Counted from the stretch's first letter, positions 44,499 to 52,897 are shown. The stretch: 64,000 nucleotides of DNA from Roseovarius sp. W115 (GCF_032842945.2 NZ_CP146606.1:1-64000); one strand, 5' to 3'. Numbers and translations: made by a program. Notes: generated from the letters alone by a model not told the origin.

Positions 44499-45146
44499 AT
44501 GCAAGTAATCCTTCTCGAACGCGTCGCCAAACTAGGACAGATGGGTGATGTTGTGGACGTAAAGCCCGGCTTTGCGCGCAACTTCCTTCTGCCTCAGAAA
44601 AAAGCCTTGTCGGCCTCCGAGGCCAACATCGCTCAGTTTGAAGCGCAGAAAGCTCAGCTTGAGGCCAACAACCTTGAGACCAAGAAAGAAGCCGATGCGC
44701 TGGCCGATAAACTCAATGGGCAACAGTTCATCGTGATTCGCCAAGCCTCAGACGCCGGTTCGCTTTATGGCTCCGTCACCACACGTGACGCCGCCGAGGC
44801 CGCAACCGAGGCCGGGTTTACCGTTGACCGCAAACAAGTCGCGCTGACGGGCCCGATCAAAGAGCTTGGTCTGCACGAGGTGTTGGTCAATCTGCATCCT
44901 GAAGTGGACGCAACCATCCAATTGAACGTCGCCCGCTCGCAGGAAGAAGCCGAACTTCAGGCCTCCGGGAAGACCATTCAGGAGCTGGCCGCCGAGGAAG
45001 AAGAAGCCGCTGATTTTGAGATCGCGGAGCTCTTTGACGATATCGGATCTGCAGCAAATGATGACGCTGATCTGGCTGAAGCCGTTGAAGACGTGCTTCC
45101 AGAAGAAGCATCTGACAGCTCTGAAGCGTCTGACGACGAAAGCTAA
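44499..45146 (+). CDS. rplI: Ribosomal protein bL9 with acidic C-terminal extension
   Basis: A 215-residue bL9 compared with about 149 in Escherichia coli. [20 protein letters not shown] and [20 protein letters not shown] form the N-terminal rRNA-binding domain, and a long helix connects to the C-terminal domain with [20 protein letters not shown]. About 65 extra residues follow: [20 protein letters not shown] and then more Asp/Glu/Ser. This acidic tail is common in Rhodobacteraceae but its role is unknown. A terminator follows at 45166. Confidence 0.95.
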   Translation: MQVILLERVAKLGQMGDVVDVKPGFARNFLLPQKKALSASEANIAQFEAQKAQLEANNLETKKEADALADKLNGQQFIVIRQASDAGSLYGSVTTRDAAEAATEAGFTVDRKQVALTGPIKELGLHEVLVNLHPEVDATIQLNVARSQEEAELQASGKTIQELAAEEEEAADFEIAELFDDIGSAANDDADLAEAVEDVLPEEASDSSEASDDES

Positions 45147-45165
45147 GCTCTTAATTTTACGACCT

Positions 45166-45207
45166 AAAAGCCGCCTGAGCCAAATGCGCTTGGGCGGCTT
45201 TTTCTTT
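45166..45207 (+). terminator. Terminator of the rpsF-rpsR-rplI operon
   Basis: AAAAGCCGCC (45166-45175) pairs with GGCGGCTTTT (45193-45202), followed by a T-rich tract with TTTCTTTT. Rho-independent form. Confidence 0.93.
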
Positions 45208-45239
45208 TGCAGCCACGTTTATTGAAAACTCCTTTAAAT

Positions 45240-45281
45240 TAACTTGAAAATAAGTTACTCTACTTTAGGTAGTATTCAAGT
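45240..45281 (+). promoter_or_regulatory. Overlapping inverted repeats upstream of the XRE-luxR-luxI operon
   Basis: TAACTT-GAAAAT-AAGTTA (45240-45257) is a 6+6+6 palindrome, and ACTTGAA (45242-45248) also pairs with TTCAAGT (45275-45281) 26 bases on. They lie 14-55 bases before the XRE start in an AT-rich promoter-like region. They may be an operator for the XRE protein or the LuxR regulator. Confidence 0.5.
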
Positions 45282-45294
45282 GAAGCTGTGAAGA

Positions 45295-45660
45295 ATGCAA
45301 ATTGACAAACTCATCGGGCAAAGAGTTCGCACATATCGAAATGAAAAGGGTCTGAAGTTGTCAGAACTTGCGCAAGCGCTCGGCATTTCAGTCGAGCAAA
45401 TGCAGGCTTACGAAGCTGGCGCGCGACGCATTCTCCCTTCACAGCTCTGGCACATTGCAGACCTGCTCGGTATTTCCGTCGTTCGTCTGTTCCAAAACGA
45501 GCCGTCGAAAGACTACGAAGTCAAAGAGATGCAGGAGATGCTTGATTTATTCGACACGCTGCCTGCGCCGCAAAAGTCTCGCGTCCTTTTGCAGATGCGC
45601 GCGCTCTCTTGTCCGGAACTGAAAACGCTGCCGCCACCGGCAAATAAACGACCGCAATGA
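45295..45660 (+). CDS. XRE-family helix-turn-helix regulator
   Basis: A 121-residue regulator. Residues 8-62 are a Cro/CI-type HTH: IGQRVRTYRNEKGLKLSELA, QALGISVEQMQAYEAGARRI and LWHIADLLGISVVRLF. The C-terminal 50 residues form a short helical region of no known domain. It overlaps the luxR start by four bases (ATGA, 45657-45660), so it is coupled to the quorum-sensing genes and may control them. Similar small XRE genes precede luxRI modules in relatives. Confidence 0.88.
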   Translation: MQIDKLIGQRVRTYRNEKGLKLSELAQALGISVEQMQAYEAGARRILPSQLWHIADLLGISVVRLFQNEPSKDYEVKEMQEMLDLFDTLPAPQKSRVLLQMRALSCPELKTLPPPANKRPQ

Positions 45661-46370
45661 CCCCGTACACTAGTCTCATTGACCTGGCAAAAACCCCCAA
45701 GGGCCAAAAGGATTTTGTGCAGCAGCTTAACGCAGTGTGCGACACGCTTGGCTTGGACTACGCGTCTTATGCGTCCACCAATCCGATTTCCGGCAAGGTT
45801 CATGCCTTCACCACCTACCCTGATGCGTGGAAAGAGCACTATATGGGGGAACGCTTTCACCTTGTGGATCCGACGCTAAAGGCCGCATCGCGCAGCATTG
45901 CTCCGGTAGACTGGCAACGCCTTCGGCAGGACCCCGGGTTTCAATCGGTCTTCCACCGTGCCAGAGACTTCAACCTGCCGCAATCCGGCTTAACGGTGCC
46001 GGTGCGCGGCCCATTTGGCGACACTGGTTTGTTGAGCGTCACATCTGACCTGACCACACCGGATTGGGTGAAGCTGAAGGGCGAGGTGATCCAACAGCTG
46101 CAAACCTTAGCTGTAAATCTGCATGACACTGTGATGCATTCTGAGCGCCTATCATACTTGCTGGGTCACGCGACCTTGTCCGCCCGCGAAGTGGAAATCC
46201 TGCAATGGATTGCCGCGGGCAAGTCGCAACAGGATGTGGGTGATATCCTCTCAATCTCGGTGCGTACGGTAGAGGTTCATATCAGATCCAGCCGTGAAAA
46301 GCTCTGCACACTGACCACCGCTCAGGCCGTAGGACGTGCGGTCAGCCTTGGATTGATCACACCAGGATAG
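45657..46370 (+). CDS. LuxR-family acyl-homoserine-lactone-responsive regulator
   Basis: A 237-residue quorum-sensing receptor. The N-terminal autoinducer-binding domain keeps the signal-contacting residues: Trp and Tyr in YPDAWKEHY, Asp in HLVDPTLKAA, Trp in PVDWQRLRQD, and Gly in QSGLTVPVRG. The C-terminal LuxR HTH reads LSAREVEILQWIAAGKSQQD and VGDILSISVRTVEVHIRSS (about residues 172-220). It is encoded between the XRE gene (four-base overlap) and luxI, which follows after a leader of about 165 bases with a strong hairpin. It could act as activator or repressor. Confidence 0.95.
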   Translation: MTPYTSLIDLAKTPKGQKDFVQQLNAVCDTLGLDYASYASTNPISGKVHAFTTYPDAWKEHYMGERFHLVDPTLKAASRSIAPVDWQRLRQDPGFQSVFHRARDFNLPQSGLTVPVRGPFGDTGLLSVTSDLTTPDWVKLKGEVIQQLQTLAVNLHDTVMHSERLSYLLGHATLSAREVEILQWIAAGKSQQDVGDILSISVRTVEVHIRSSREKLCTLTTAQAVGRAVSLGLITPG

Positions 46371-46390
46371 GCCCGACATGCACCATAGAA

Positions 46391-46427
46391 TTTTGCGAAA
46401 GGCCGTGATCCACGGTTTTTCGCAAAA
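46391..46427. promoter_or_regulatory. Hairpin between luxR and luxI
   Basis: TTTTGCGAAA (46391-46400) and TTTCGCAAAA (46418-46427) are a perfect 10-base inverted repeat, with a nested CCGTG-ATC-CACGG stem inside. It lies in the luxR-luxI leader, 110 bases before the luxI ATG. It may be a lux-box-like operator, an attenuator, or a dispersed repeat; the core resembles the palindrome at 21697-21740. Confidence 0.6.
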
Positions 46428-46536
46428 CGCCTTAGTTGAGCAACCTCAAAAGGCACTACGGGATTCCCCCAATATCAAAAATCCAGCTGTTCTCTACCTT
46501 CCAATGCAGTCGCACCAAAAAGGGAAGGAACAGACA

Positions 46537-47334
46537 ATGTTGTTAGTAGTAGACGCCCTTAACAAACATCGCTTTGGGGCAATTCTGGACGAAATGTATC
46601 AGCTGCGCGCACGGGTTTTCCGCGATCGTATGGGCTGGGATGTAAATGTGCGTAATGGACGTGAAATTGACTTGTTCGACGGGCTGGACCCGGCCTATGT
46701 CATCACACTCAATGACACCTATGGCGTGACAGGATGCGCGCGTCTTTTGCAAACGACAGGCCCGCATATGCTGTCGGATGTGTTCTTTGACATTCTGGAT
46801 GGAGAGCCTCCACTGCGAAGCGCAACTGTTTGGGAATCAACACGGTTTTGCGTTGACCGCCAGCGCCTCTCAGGCGGGCATGGCAAAAACACCGTGTCCT
46901 ACACCACCTCGGAATTGATGGTTGGGATTATGGAATATGCCAAATCAGCCGGGATCGCAGATATCATCACGGTCATCGACCCGCTCATGGACCGTATCCT
47001 GCACCGCTCGGACAATGCGCCTTATGGGTATGTCGGAAAAACGGCGGATATGGGCAAGGTCAAGGCCCTGGCCGCTCTGATTGATTGCAGCTCTGAGCGG
47101 ATCAGCAAAGTGCGGGCCTTTGCGGGCATCGATGGCGATATCTTTGCGCCAGAAGAAGAAGTCGCCGCGGCTCTTGCACCAACTCCGGATGCGGCAATGA
47201 ATCCCGAACTCAAAACCTATATGCGGGACCAAATCGCATCGGCAGAAACCGACCGCGAGCGCGCCGCCGCAATCGCACTGCAGAACGCTTTGTCAGGCAC
47301 TGAAACGCCCGGGTCCCGCGCCTTCGACGCCTGA
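46537..47334 (+). CDS. Acyl-homoserine-lactone synthase (LuxI family)
   Basis: A 265-residue enzyme that makes an acyl-HSL signal from SAM and an acyl carrier. Conserved sites include LRARVFRDRMGWDVNVRNGR with EIDLFDGLDPAYVITL, then VTGCARLLQTTGPHMLSDVF, and the WESTRFCVDR motif. A C-terminal extension of about 50 residues after the usual synthase end (about 210) is rich in Ala and Glu. The ATG at 46537 has AAGGAA upstream. The longer open frame from 46378 reads through the leader hairpin and is rejected. The signal cannot be deduced from sequence. Confidence 0.95.
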   Translation: MLLVVDALNKHRFGAILDEMYQLRARVFRDRMGWDVNVRNGREIDLFDGLDPAYVITLNDTYGVTGCARLLQTTGPHMLSDVFFDILDGEPPLRSATVWESTRFCVDRQRLSGGHGKNTVSYTTSELMVGIMEYAKSAGIADIITVIDPLMDRILHRSDNAPYGYVGKTADMGKVKALAALIDCSSERISKVRAFAGIDGDIFAPEEEVAAALAPTPDAAMNPELKTYMRDQIASAETDRERAAAIALQNALSGTETPGSRAFDA

Positions 47335-47352
47335 AGCGTTTTGACCACTCAC

Positions 47353-47388
47353 ACAAAAAAACGGGCCGCTCGATTTGGGCGGCCCGTT
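47353..47388. terminator. Terminator between luxI and tig
   Basis: AACGGGCCGC (47360-47369) and GCGGCCCGTT (47379-47388) form a perfect 10-bp stem; on the minus strand it is followed by a T7 run (47353-47359). It ends tig and can also block the luxI transcript. Confidence 0.9.
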
Positions 47389-47409
47389 CCTGTTGATGTC
47401 GGGTGACAC

Positions 47410-48738
47410 CTACTCTTCCAGCGCTTCAACCGCTTTTTCAAGCTTGGCTTTGGTCACTTCCTTATCCGTCACCTTGGCCTGTTCCACGATATGGTCGATG
47501 ACCTTTTCTTCAAAGATCGGTGCGCGCAGTTGCTGACCCATTTGAGGGTTTTGCTGAACGAATTCAAAGAATTCACGTTCCTGACCCGGGTACTGACGCG
47601 CTTGCTCCATGACCGCTTGCGTCATCTCCGCATCCGTCACTTCAACCTCGGCCTTTTTGCCAAGCTCAGCCAACAAAAGGCCAAGACGCACCCGGCGTTC
47701 AGCCAGCTTGGTATGCTCTTCCGTGGGCTCAATCTCGGGATGATCATGACCTTCGACATCGGGATTCTCATCATGCCACAGCTGGTGCGCAATCGAGTCT
47801 GCTTCTGCCTTGACCATCGACGGAGGAAGCTCAAAACTCACCATTTTGTCGAGCTCATCAAGAATGCCACGCTTCATCACCGCACGGGCCGCGCCGGAAT
47901 ACTCCGCCTCCAGCTTCTCACCGATCTGCGCTTTGAGCGCATCAAGGTTCTCGGCCCCATATTTCTCAGCCAGTTCATCATTTATTTCGGCCGCAACAGG
48001 CTCTTTGACAGCCTTGATATTACAGGTGAATTCCGCGTCTTTCCCGGCCAGATGCTCCGCCTGGTACTCATCCGGGAACTTGACCTTGGCAACCTTCTCT
48101 TCACCGGCTTTCACGCCGACAAGCTGCTCTTCAAAACCGGGAATGAAGCTATTGGACCCCAGAACAAGCGGGTAGTCCTCTGCGCTTCCACCGTCAAAGG
48201 CTTCACCGTCCACACGACCGACGAAATCCATGACGACCTGATCACCATCCTTGGCTTTGGTGCCTTTCTTGCGATCTTTGAAATCCTGCGCCGTCTTGGC
48301 CAGGTTATCCAAGGCTTCCTTGATGTCCTTATCAGCGGCCTTGGCCACAAGGCGTTCCGCCTTGATCTTTGAAAGATCCACCTCGGGGATGTCCGGCAGC
48401 GCCTCGTAGCTCATGTCAAGCTCGACATCCTCGCCCGGCTTCCAGTCCTCATTGGTCATTTTGACATCGGGGCGCGCGGCGGGCTGTTCGCCGGTTTCCT
48501 CGAAATGCGCATTCATCGCGCCATCGACGGCCTCTTGCATGGCCTCACCCATGACTTTGTCGCCAAACTGTTTTTTCAACAGCGGCAAGGGCACCTTACC
48601 TTTGCGAAAACCCTTCATCTCAATGTCCGGTTGCGCTTCCTTGAGCTTGTCCATGACCTTGTCATCAAGCTCTTTGGCCGAAAGCGTCATCGTGTAGCCG
48701 CGCTTGAGGCCTTCCTTCAACGTCTCTGTGACCTGCAT
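47410..48738 (-). CDS. tig: Trigger factor
   Basis: A 442-residue ribosome-associated chaperone and prolyl isomerase. The N-terminal ribosome-binding domain has [20 protein letters not shown]. The FKBP-type PPIase domain (about residues 150-245) includes [20 protein letters not shown] and [20 protein letters not shown]. The C-terminal helical cradle completes the protein. The ATG is preceded by AAGGACGAAC. It is a single-gene unit with its terminator at 47353-47388. Confidence 0.96.
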   Translation of the reverse strand: MQVTETLKEGLKRGYTMTLSAKELDDKVMDKLKEAQPDIEMKGFRKGKVPLPLLKKQFGDKVMGEAMQEAVDGAMNAHFEETGEQPAARPDVKMTNEDWKPGEDVELDMSYEALPDIPEVDLSKIKAERLVAKAADKDIKEALDNLAKTAQDFKDRKKGTKAKDGDQVVMDFVGRVDGEAFDGGSAEDYPLVLGSNSFIPGFEEQLVGVKAGEEKVAKVKFPDEYQAEHLAGKDAEFTCNIKAVKEPVAAEINDELAEKYGAENLDALKAQIGEKLEAEYSGAARAVMKRGILDELDKMVSFELPPSMVKAEADSIAHQLWHDENPDVEGHDHPEIEPTEEHTKLAERRVRLGLLLAELGKKAEVEVTDAEMTQAVMEQARQYPGQEREFFEFVQQNPQMGQQLRAPIFEEKVIDHIVEQAKVTDKEVTKAKLEKAVEALEE

Positions 48739-48975
48739 GTTCGTCCTTCCAGTGCATAGGGGCCGCGGAGGCGTCCGCGGCGGTCAAAATCACTGGGGTC
48801 TTCTAGGGGGGCTGAGCGGTGTGCAAGCGGAGTTTGCGGGGGCTGACGGTTATGTCATGAATGGGATGGTGGCGCCCCGGTGAGCCCCGTCTCAGCCTGG
48901 AAGCTGTCATTGGAGTTTTGGTAATCATTTCCTGTACAGGGGCCGCTCAGCGGAACTTAGCGGACCTTGCGTTGA
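48739..48975. other. Intergenic region upstream of tig
   Basis: About 240 GC-rich bases before the second copy of the 174-bp repeat. It must contain the tig promoter, but I see no clear consensus. There is no supported gene. Confidence 0.4.
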
Positions 48976-49149
48976 GCCGTGTCAGCGGCGGACCGGGGGA
49001 CGGCGCATCCGGAAAATGATCGGCGCGCTTTATCCCGGCCAAGTCCGCCTGCCAAATAATCATAACATTGACGCCACCTAAAGCGCCGGCCCATCGGGCC
49101 GGTCCGGCGCTGGCACGGCGGGCATGCGGCCCTCGATTCCGTGCCTTTG
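48976..49149. repeat. 174-bp structured dispersed repeat, copy B
   Basis: Same strand, length and layout as 13628-13801. The arms are GCCGTGTCAGCGGCGGAC (48976-48993) and GTCCGGCGCTGGCACGGC (49102-49119), which pair with one G-U and one mismatch. The local 3' hairpin is AGCGCCGG (49082-49089) with CCGGCGCT (49104-49111). Relative to copy A, an A-T pair has become C-G, a compensatory change that keeps the stem. The block GCGCGCTTTATCCC and the CTCGATTC tail are shared. Confidence 0.8.
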
Positions 49150-49290
49150 GTGTGGAGAACGAAGGTACGGGATGGGCTCAAAGGTGTATCAATAACGAAC
49201 CGGGGCGCGTCTACGTTTTGCTTGCACAGTTTGCGCATGTCTTTAGCACAATCACCGAAGGGAATGGCGGCTTGCCTAGGCTCCCACCCC

Positions 49291-49932
49291 TCAGGACCCC
49301 GCCTTCACATATTTCTGCACAATCTGGCTCACCTGCTCTGGCGGCAAAATCGGCGGCACTTGCGTCAGGACATTCCCCTCCGGGTCCAGCACATAGATAA
49401 AGCTGCCATGGGAATAGATCGGCCCGTATTGCGGATCATCAAAGAGGTGCTCAAACTGCACATTGTAAGCCTCATAGGCCACGCCCAATGCCTCAGGTGT
49501 CCCGGTCAGACCCAAGAGGCGATCTGAGATTTTGGCAAGGCTCGGCCCCATAGTCTCAAGACTGTCCAGTTTGGGGTCAATCGTCACCACCAGCGCCTGC
49601 GCCTCGATACCATCCGTTTCAAGTTGCTCTGCCGCCTGCGCCATCATTGGCAAGGCCGCGCTGCAGATGCCGGGGCAATTGGCATAGCCAAAGAACAAAA
49701 GCTGGTACTTGCCATCCGGGTCGGCCTGACTGCGCGCCTCGCCTGTGTGATCCACCAATTCAAACGGCCCGCCAACCTCCCAGGGAAGAGCAGTCGGCGC
49801 CTCCTTCAGCGCCTGCTCCACATCCGGCGAAATCACAGAACTGGCCGTGCCACCATCGTGATCATGGCCGTCATGCGCCCAAGCGGTGGCGGCCAGGGAT
49901 CCGGCCGCCAGCATTGAGACAACGCGTTTCAT
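49291..49932 (-). CDS. SCO1/SenC-family copper chaperone-like protein
   Basis: A 213-residue periplasmic thioredoxin-fold protein with a signal peptide (VVSMLAAGSLAATAWA) and a His/Asp-rich mature start (HDGHDHDGG) that may bind copper. The copper-site CxxxC is GYANCPGICSAALP, with the distant His in IYSHGSFIYVLDPEGN. SCO proteins deliver copper to cytochrome oxidase or reduce its thiols. It overlaps the upstream unknown gene by four bases (49929-49932), in a three-gene operon of exported proteins. Confidence 0.94.
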   Translation of the reverse strand: MKRVVSMLAAGSLAATAWAHDGHDHDGGTASSVISPDVEQALKEAPTALPWEVGGPFELVDHTGEARSQADPDGKYQLLFFGYANCPGICSAALPMMAQAAEQLETDGIEAQALVVTIDPKLDSLETMGPSLAKISDRLLGLTGTPEALGVAYEAYNVQFEHLFDDPQYGPIYSHGSFIYVLDPEGNVLTQVPPILPPEQVSQIVQKYVKAGS

Positions 49933-50504
49933 TCAGAGAACCAGTCTGCGATGAATGCCTCATCGGTTTCCAGGCCCAGCCCAAGATAGCCGTTCTTCTC
50001 GATTTTAGCTTTTATGCGAGGATCGCGGCGGAACCACGGACCTTTCCCTTTCGCTTCCGGATGAGCCGCCGCCCACTTCTTGGTCCAGGTGTTGGCCTTG
50101 ACCCATTCGGCATCACCCACATTGCGGATTTTCTGAATAAGATAGACGTTTTGAGCTCCAAGATCCGGATCCTCAATCATTAGACCGTCCACCTCGACAT
50201 CCGCCTGGCAATACGGGGCCAGTTCCAAAGCTGCCCCGGTAAAGGCAGGCTGGCTGTTCTTGTTGGGATAGACCAGCACACCGTCGGTCGCGCGCAACAG
50301 GCCCAACTGACGCTTGCCATCACCGCAATTGTCCGGGCAATCGCCTGATAGTTCGCACAGAATATCCACGACCTTTGCCTCAAATCGTGCGGGTTGTTCT
50401 GCGAAAAGGTTCCAAGTTTTGGCTTCTGAATTGGCCGAGAAATCCTCGGCACTGGCAGCCATCGGAAGCGCCATGCAGGCGAGAGACAAGAAAAACTTTT
50501 TCAT
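49929..50504 (-). CDS. Exported cysteine-rich unknown in SCO operon
   Basis: A 191-residue protein with a signal peptide (MKKFFLSLACMALPMAASAE). Four cysteines (DILCELSGDCPDNCGDG and APYCQADV) could bind metal or form disulphides. The rest is mixed alpha/beta. The ATG at 50504 is preferred over 50516 because of the signal-peptide start. It is encoded between the SCO gene and another Cys-rich exported gene, so a role in copper or thiol handling is likely but not shown. Confidence 0.7.
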   Translation of the reverse strand: MKKFFLSLACMALPMAASAEDFSANSEAKTWNLFAEQPARFEAKVVDILCELSGDCPDNCGDGKRQLGLLRATDGVLVYPNKNSQPAFTGAALELAPYCQADVEVDGLMIEDPDLGAQNVYLIQKIRNVGDAEWVKANTWTKKWAAAHPEAKGKGPWFRRDPRIKAKIEKNGYLGLGLETDEAFIADWFSE

Positions 50505-50512
50505 GGCAGGCC

Positions 50513-50961
50513 TCATTTCTTGGGTTTCGGGATGGCAAAACCCGGTACAGGACCGAAGTCTTCGTGGTTGAGATTGGTGATGCCAAGGTCTGCGACAACC
50601 TCTTCCACCACCAGATAATTCAGACCGTCGCGTTTGTAGAGAATGCCGTCAGCCTCGATCTCATGGCTGGCCAGCTTGAGCTGCGTGTCGCCACTGGCAG
50701 ACCCGTCGTCACCCTCAATCTTCAGCACCATGTAGATTTCACCGTCTTCACCTAACAGGCCAACAGGGATGCCCCCTGCTGAACACCAGAGCGCACAGGT
50801 GTGATGCGCCGAGCCGACAACAGCGTCAGGCCCCCCATTACACCTGAGTAGTAACACCAGGTGTCAATGATTTCTCCCTTGACCTGAACGCGCTCACCCT
50901 CCGCGGCGTGCCCCGCGACCGGCGCCAACGCGAGTGTGGCGGATAACAGTAGTCGTTTCAT
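50513..50961 (-). pseudogene. Exported cysteine-rich protein, frameshifted in a G run
   Basis: The start (50961) encodes a signal peptide and MKRLLLSATLALAPVAGHAA with VKGEIIDTWCYYSGVMGG, then the frame goes off into nonsense. A second frame, overlapping from 50857, carries the natural continuation PDAVVGSAHHTCALWCSAGG and IPVGLLGEDGEIYMVLKIEG to the end at 50513. The switch lies in a six-G run (50831-50836, C on the plus strand); seven G would join them into 149 residues. Three cysteines (WCYYS, HHTCALWC) suggest a redox or metal role. First gene of the SCO operon. Confidence 0.8.
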
Positions 50962-51156
50962 AGGCTCTTCCTCCCCGAGCTTTGGTTGACATCAAACAAA
51001 CATGCGAGCCGTTTGGCGAACAAGGTTTTTCTTGGCGTGAACGCCAGGCGCTCACAGGCATTGACGCGTCCAAACCCTTGTAAATCAGGCACATACGGGC
51101 ATCAAAGGCCGCTCAGCCATGACGCAATTGTGAAAGCCGGAGCGAACACAGTGCAC

Positions 51157-51173
51157 AAAACCTAATCGGTTTT
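51157..51173 (-). terminator. Weak hairpin after tRNA-Thr
   Basis: AAAACC (51157-51162) and GGTTTT (51168-51173) form a small stem 11-27 bases downstream of the tRNA on its strand. The tract after it is not a long T-run, so a terminator role is only possible. Confidence 0.35.
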
Positions 51174-51183
51174 CGGGAAGAGA

Positions 51184-51259
51184 TGGTGCCCCCACACGGA
51201 CTCGAACCGCGGACCTACTGATTACAAATCAGTTGCTCTACCAGCTGAGCTATAGGGGC
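51184..51259 (-). tRNA. tRNA-Thr(UGU)
   Basis: A 76-base tRNA with CCA encoded. The acceptor stem is GCCCCTA/TGGGGGC, the D arm TAGCTCAGCTGGTAGAGCA, the anticodon stem-loop CTGATTTGTAATCAG with anticodon TGT, and the T arm CGCGGTTCGAGTCCGTG. All four stems close. It is the only RNA gene I can support in the window. Confidence 0.97.
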
Positions 51260-51392
51260 ACGGGCGCCTGATTACGCATCTCGGACGCATTCTGCAAGAT
51301 GAAAAACGCCTTCTTTGCGCGGCAATGTGAATCCGGTTTTCATGGCCGTCAAAGCCGGTATATTCCCAGACAAACGATCCCGAGGGGCAAAC

Positions 51393-52268
51393 ATGCAGGT
51401 CGTCATCCACGCAGGCGCGCATATGACCGACGATGACAGGCTCATTCAGTGCCTGTTAGAGAACAAGGAACGCCTGTCGGCGATTGGCACTGACGTGCCT
51501 GACCCGCGCGTCTATCGCAAGCTTCTGCGTGATATTCTAAACGCCGCGATGAAATCCGGGATCAATGACGAGGCGCGCGATATTGTGCTCGATACGATCA
51601 ACCATGATCCCGCCGCGGATCGGCTGATCCTGTCCAACCAGGGGTTTTTCGGAACGCAGAAGATGGCCGTTGGACAAGGCCAGCTTTATCCCCAGGCCGC
51701 CGCCCGCATGGAGGCGTTTCGCCAGATCTTTCCCAATGACGACATCGAGTTCTTCGTGGGCTTGCGCGATTTGGCCACGTTTTTCCCGGCGATTTTGCCC
51801 AAGACACCGTTTGAGACGATGACGGATATGCTCAACGGGGTTGACCCCGGCGCGTTTCGCTGGACCGACATGGTGCGGCGTCTGCGTGAGGCGCATCCCG
51901 ATATGCCCATGACGATTTGGTGCAACGAAGACACGCCCCTCATCTGGGGTCAGGTGGTGCGCGAACTGGCCGGGCTTGACCCCAACGCAAGCTTTCAAGG
52001 CGAATACATGCTGATCAAAGAGATCATGACCGGGGAAGGCGTCCAGCGGTTTGAGACCTATATGGCCAGTCAACCGGATATGACGGAAATCCAGAAACGC
52101 CGTGTGATCGTGGCGTTTCTGGACAAGTTCGTGAAAGAAGAGGAAATCGAAGAAGAGCTGGATCTGCCCGGCTGGTCAGAAGAGCTGATTGACCGGCTGT
52201 CCGAAATCTATGACGAGGATGTTTTTGAGGTCGCGCGGGTCTCGGGCGTGAATATGATTGCGCCCTGA
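51393..52268 (+). CDS. Hypothetical protein, possible sulfotransferase-like fold
   Basis: A 291-residue protein. The start MQVVIHAGAHMTDDDRLIQC resembles the PAPS-binding first strand of sulfotransferases (hydrophobic strand then HxGxxxT), but the usual lysine of the P-loop is missing, so the assignment is weak. QYRTFF-like segments are absent; instead there is IEFFVGLRDLATFFPAILPK (about residues 110-130), which resembles the second PAPS-binding strand, R-D. The C-terminus is helical and acidic. ATG 51393 has GAGGGGC upstream; the frame from 51315 is rejected. Similar unknowns occur in Rhodobacteraceae. Confidence 0.65.
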   Translation: MQVVIHAGAHMTDDDRLIQCLLENKERLSAIGTDVPDPRVYRKLLRDILNAAMKSGINDEARDIVLDTINHDPAADRLILSNQGFFGTQKMAVGQGQLYPQAAARMEAFRQIFPNDDIEFFVGLRDLATFFPAILPKTPFETMTDMLNGVDPGAFRWTDMVRRLREAHPDMPMTIWCNEDTPLIWGQVVRELAGLDPNASFQGEYMLIKEIMTGEGVQRFETYMASQPDMTEIQKRRVIVAFLDKFVKEEEIEEELDLPGWSEELIDRLSEIYDEDVFEVARVSGVNMIAP

Positions 52269-52277
52269 TCTCGCGTC

Positions 52278-52541
52278 TTACATGCCCAACGCTTCTTTAT
52301 ACATGTCCAGCACGGCCTCTTCTTCGGCCAGATCATCCTTATCACGTTTGCGAAGTGCGATGACTTTGCGCATGACCTTGGTGTCATAGCCGCGCGCCTT
52401 GGCTTCGGCCATCACCTCTTTCTGCTGGTCGGCGATGTCTTTCTTCTCAGACTCAAGGCGTTCAAAACGCTCGATAAACTGGCGCAGCTCGTCTGCGGTT
52501 ACGCGATAGCTGCTCTCGGCTCCGGGCGTCTGGTCGTCCAT
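52278..52541 (-). CDS. GapR-family (DUF2312) nucleoid-associated protein
   Basis: An 87-residue all-helical protein of the DUF2312 family, which includes Caulobacter GapR, a tetrameric clamp that binds overtwisted DNA ahead of replication and transcription. [20 protein letters not shown] and [20 protein letters not shown], then LDMYKEALG, follow the GapR pattern of a long coiled coil and two short helices. No neighbours are coupled. Confidence 0.92.
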   Translation of the reverse strand: MDDQTPGAESSYRVTADELRQFIERFERLESEKKDIADQQKEVMAEAKARGYDTKVMRKVIALRKRDKDDLAEEEAVLDMYKEALGM

Positions 52542-52681
52542 AATTCTCTCCGCTTGCGACAGGCCTTTTCCCTACCGCCGCTGCCCCTGCCCCGCAAGCC
52601 CCGATTTATTGCAACGGCTTGCGGGACAAGACCAGATGCAATAGGCGCAGGATCACGACGACAGAGACAGGGATACGCGCC

Positions 52682-52897
52682 ATGGAAATACTCATCTGGC
52701 TGGGGGCCGCGGTGACTTTGGGCGGGCTTGCGCTTTTGATCTGGTGCATCCTGCGGGTGATGAAGGCGCGCAAGGCGGGTCTTTCAGATGACGCGCTTCG
52801 CGCGGAACTTCAAAAGGTCGTGCCAATGAACACGGGCGCATTATTCCTGTCGATGTTTGGCCTCATGATGGTGGTGCTTGGAATTGCGTTCAGCTGA
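52682..52897 (+). CDS. Small membrane protein, unknown
   Basis: A 71-residue protein with two membrane segments (ILIWLGAAVTLGGLALLIWC and ALFLSMFGLMMVVLGIAF) joined by a cytoplasmic loop of about 35 residues with RVMKARKAGLSDDALRAEL. ATG 52682 is chosen over the in-frame codon at 52619. It overlaps the FadB-like gene by eight bases at its end (convergent). Confidence 0.7.
   Translation: MEILIWLGAAVTLGGLALLIWCILRVMKARKAGLSDDALRAELQKVVPMNTGALFLSMFGLMMVVLGIAFS

Noticed and set aside
46378..46536. 53-residue N-terminal extension of LuxI
   Set aside because: It runs through a strong hairpin, has no LuxI similarity, and the ATG at 46537 has a good ribosome-binding site and the canonical MLxVVxA-like start.
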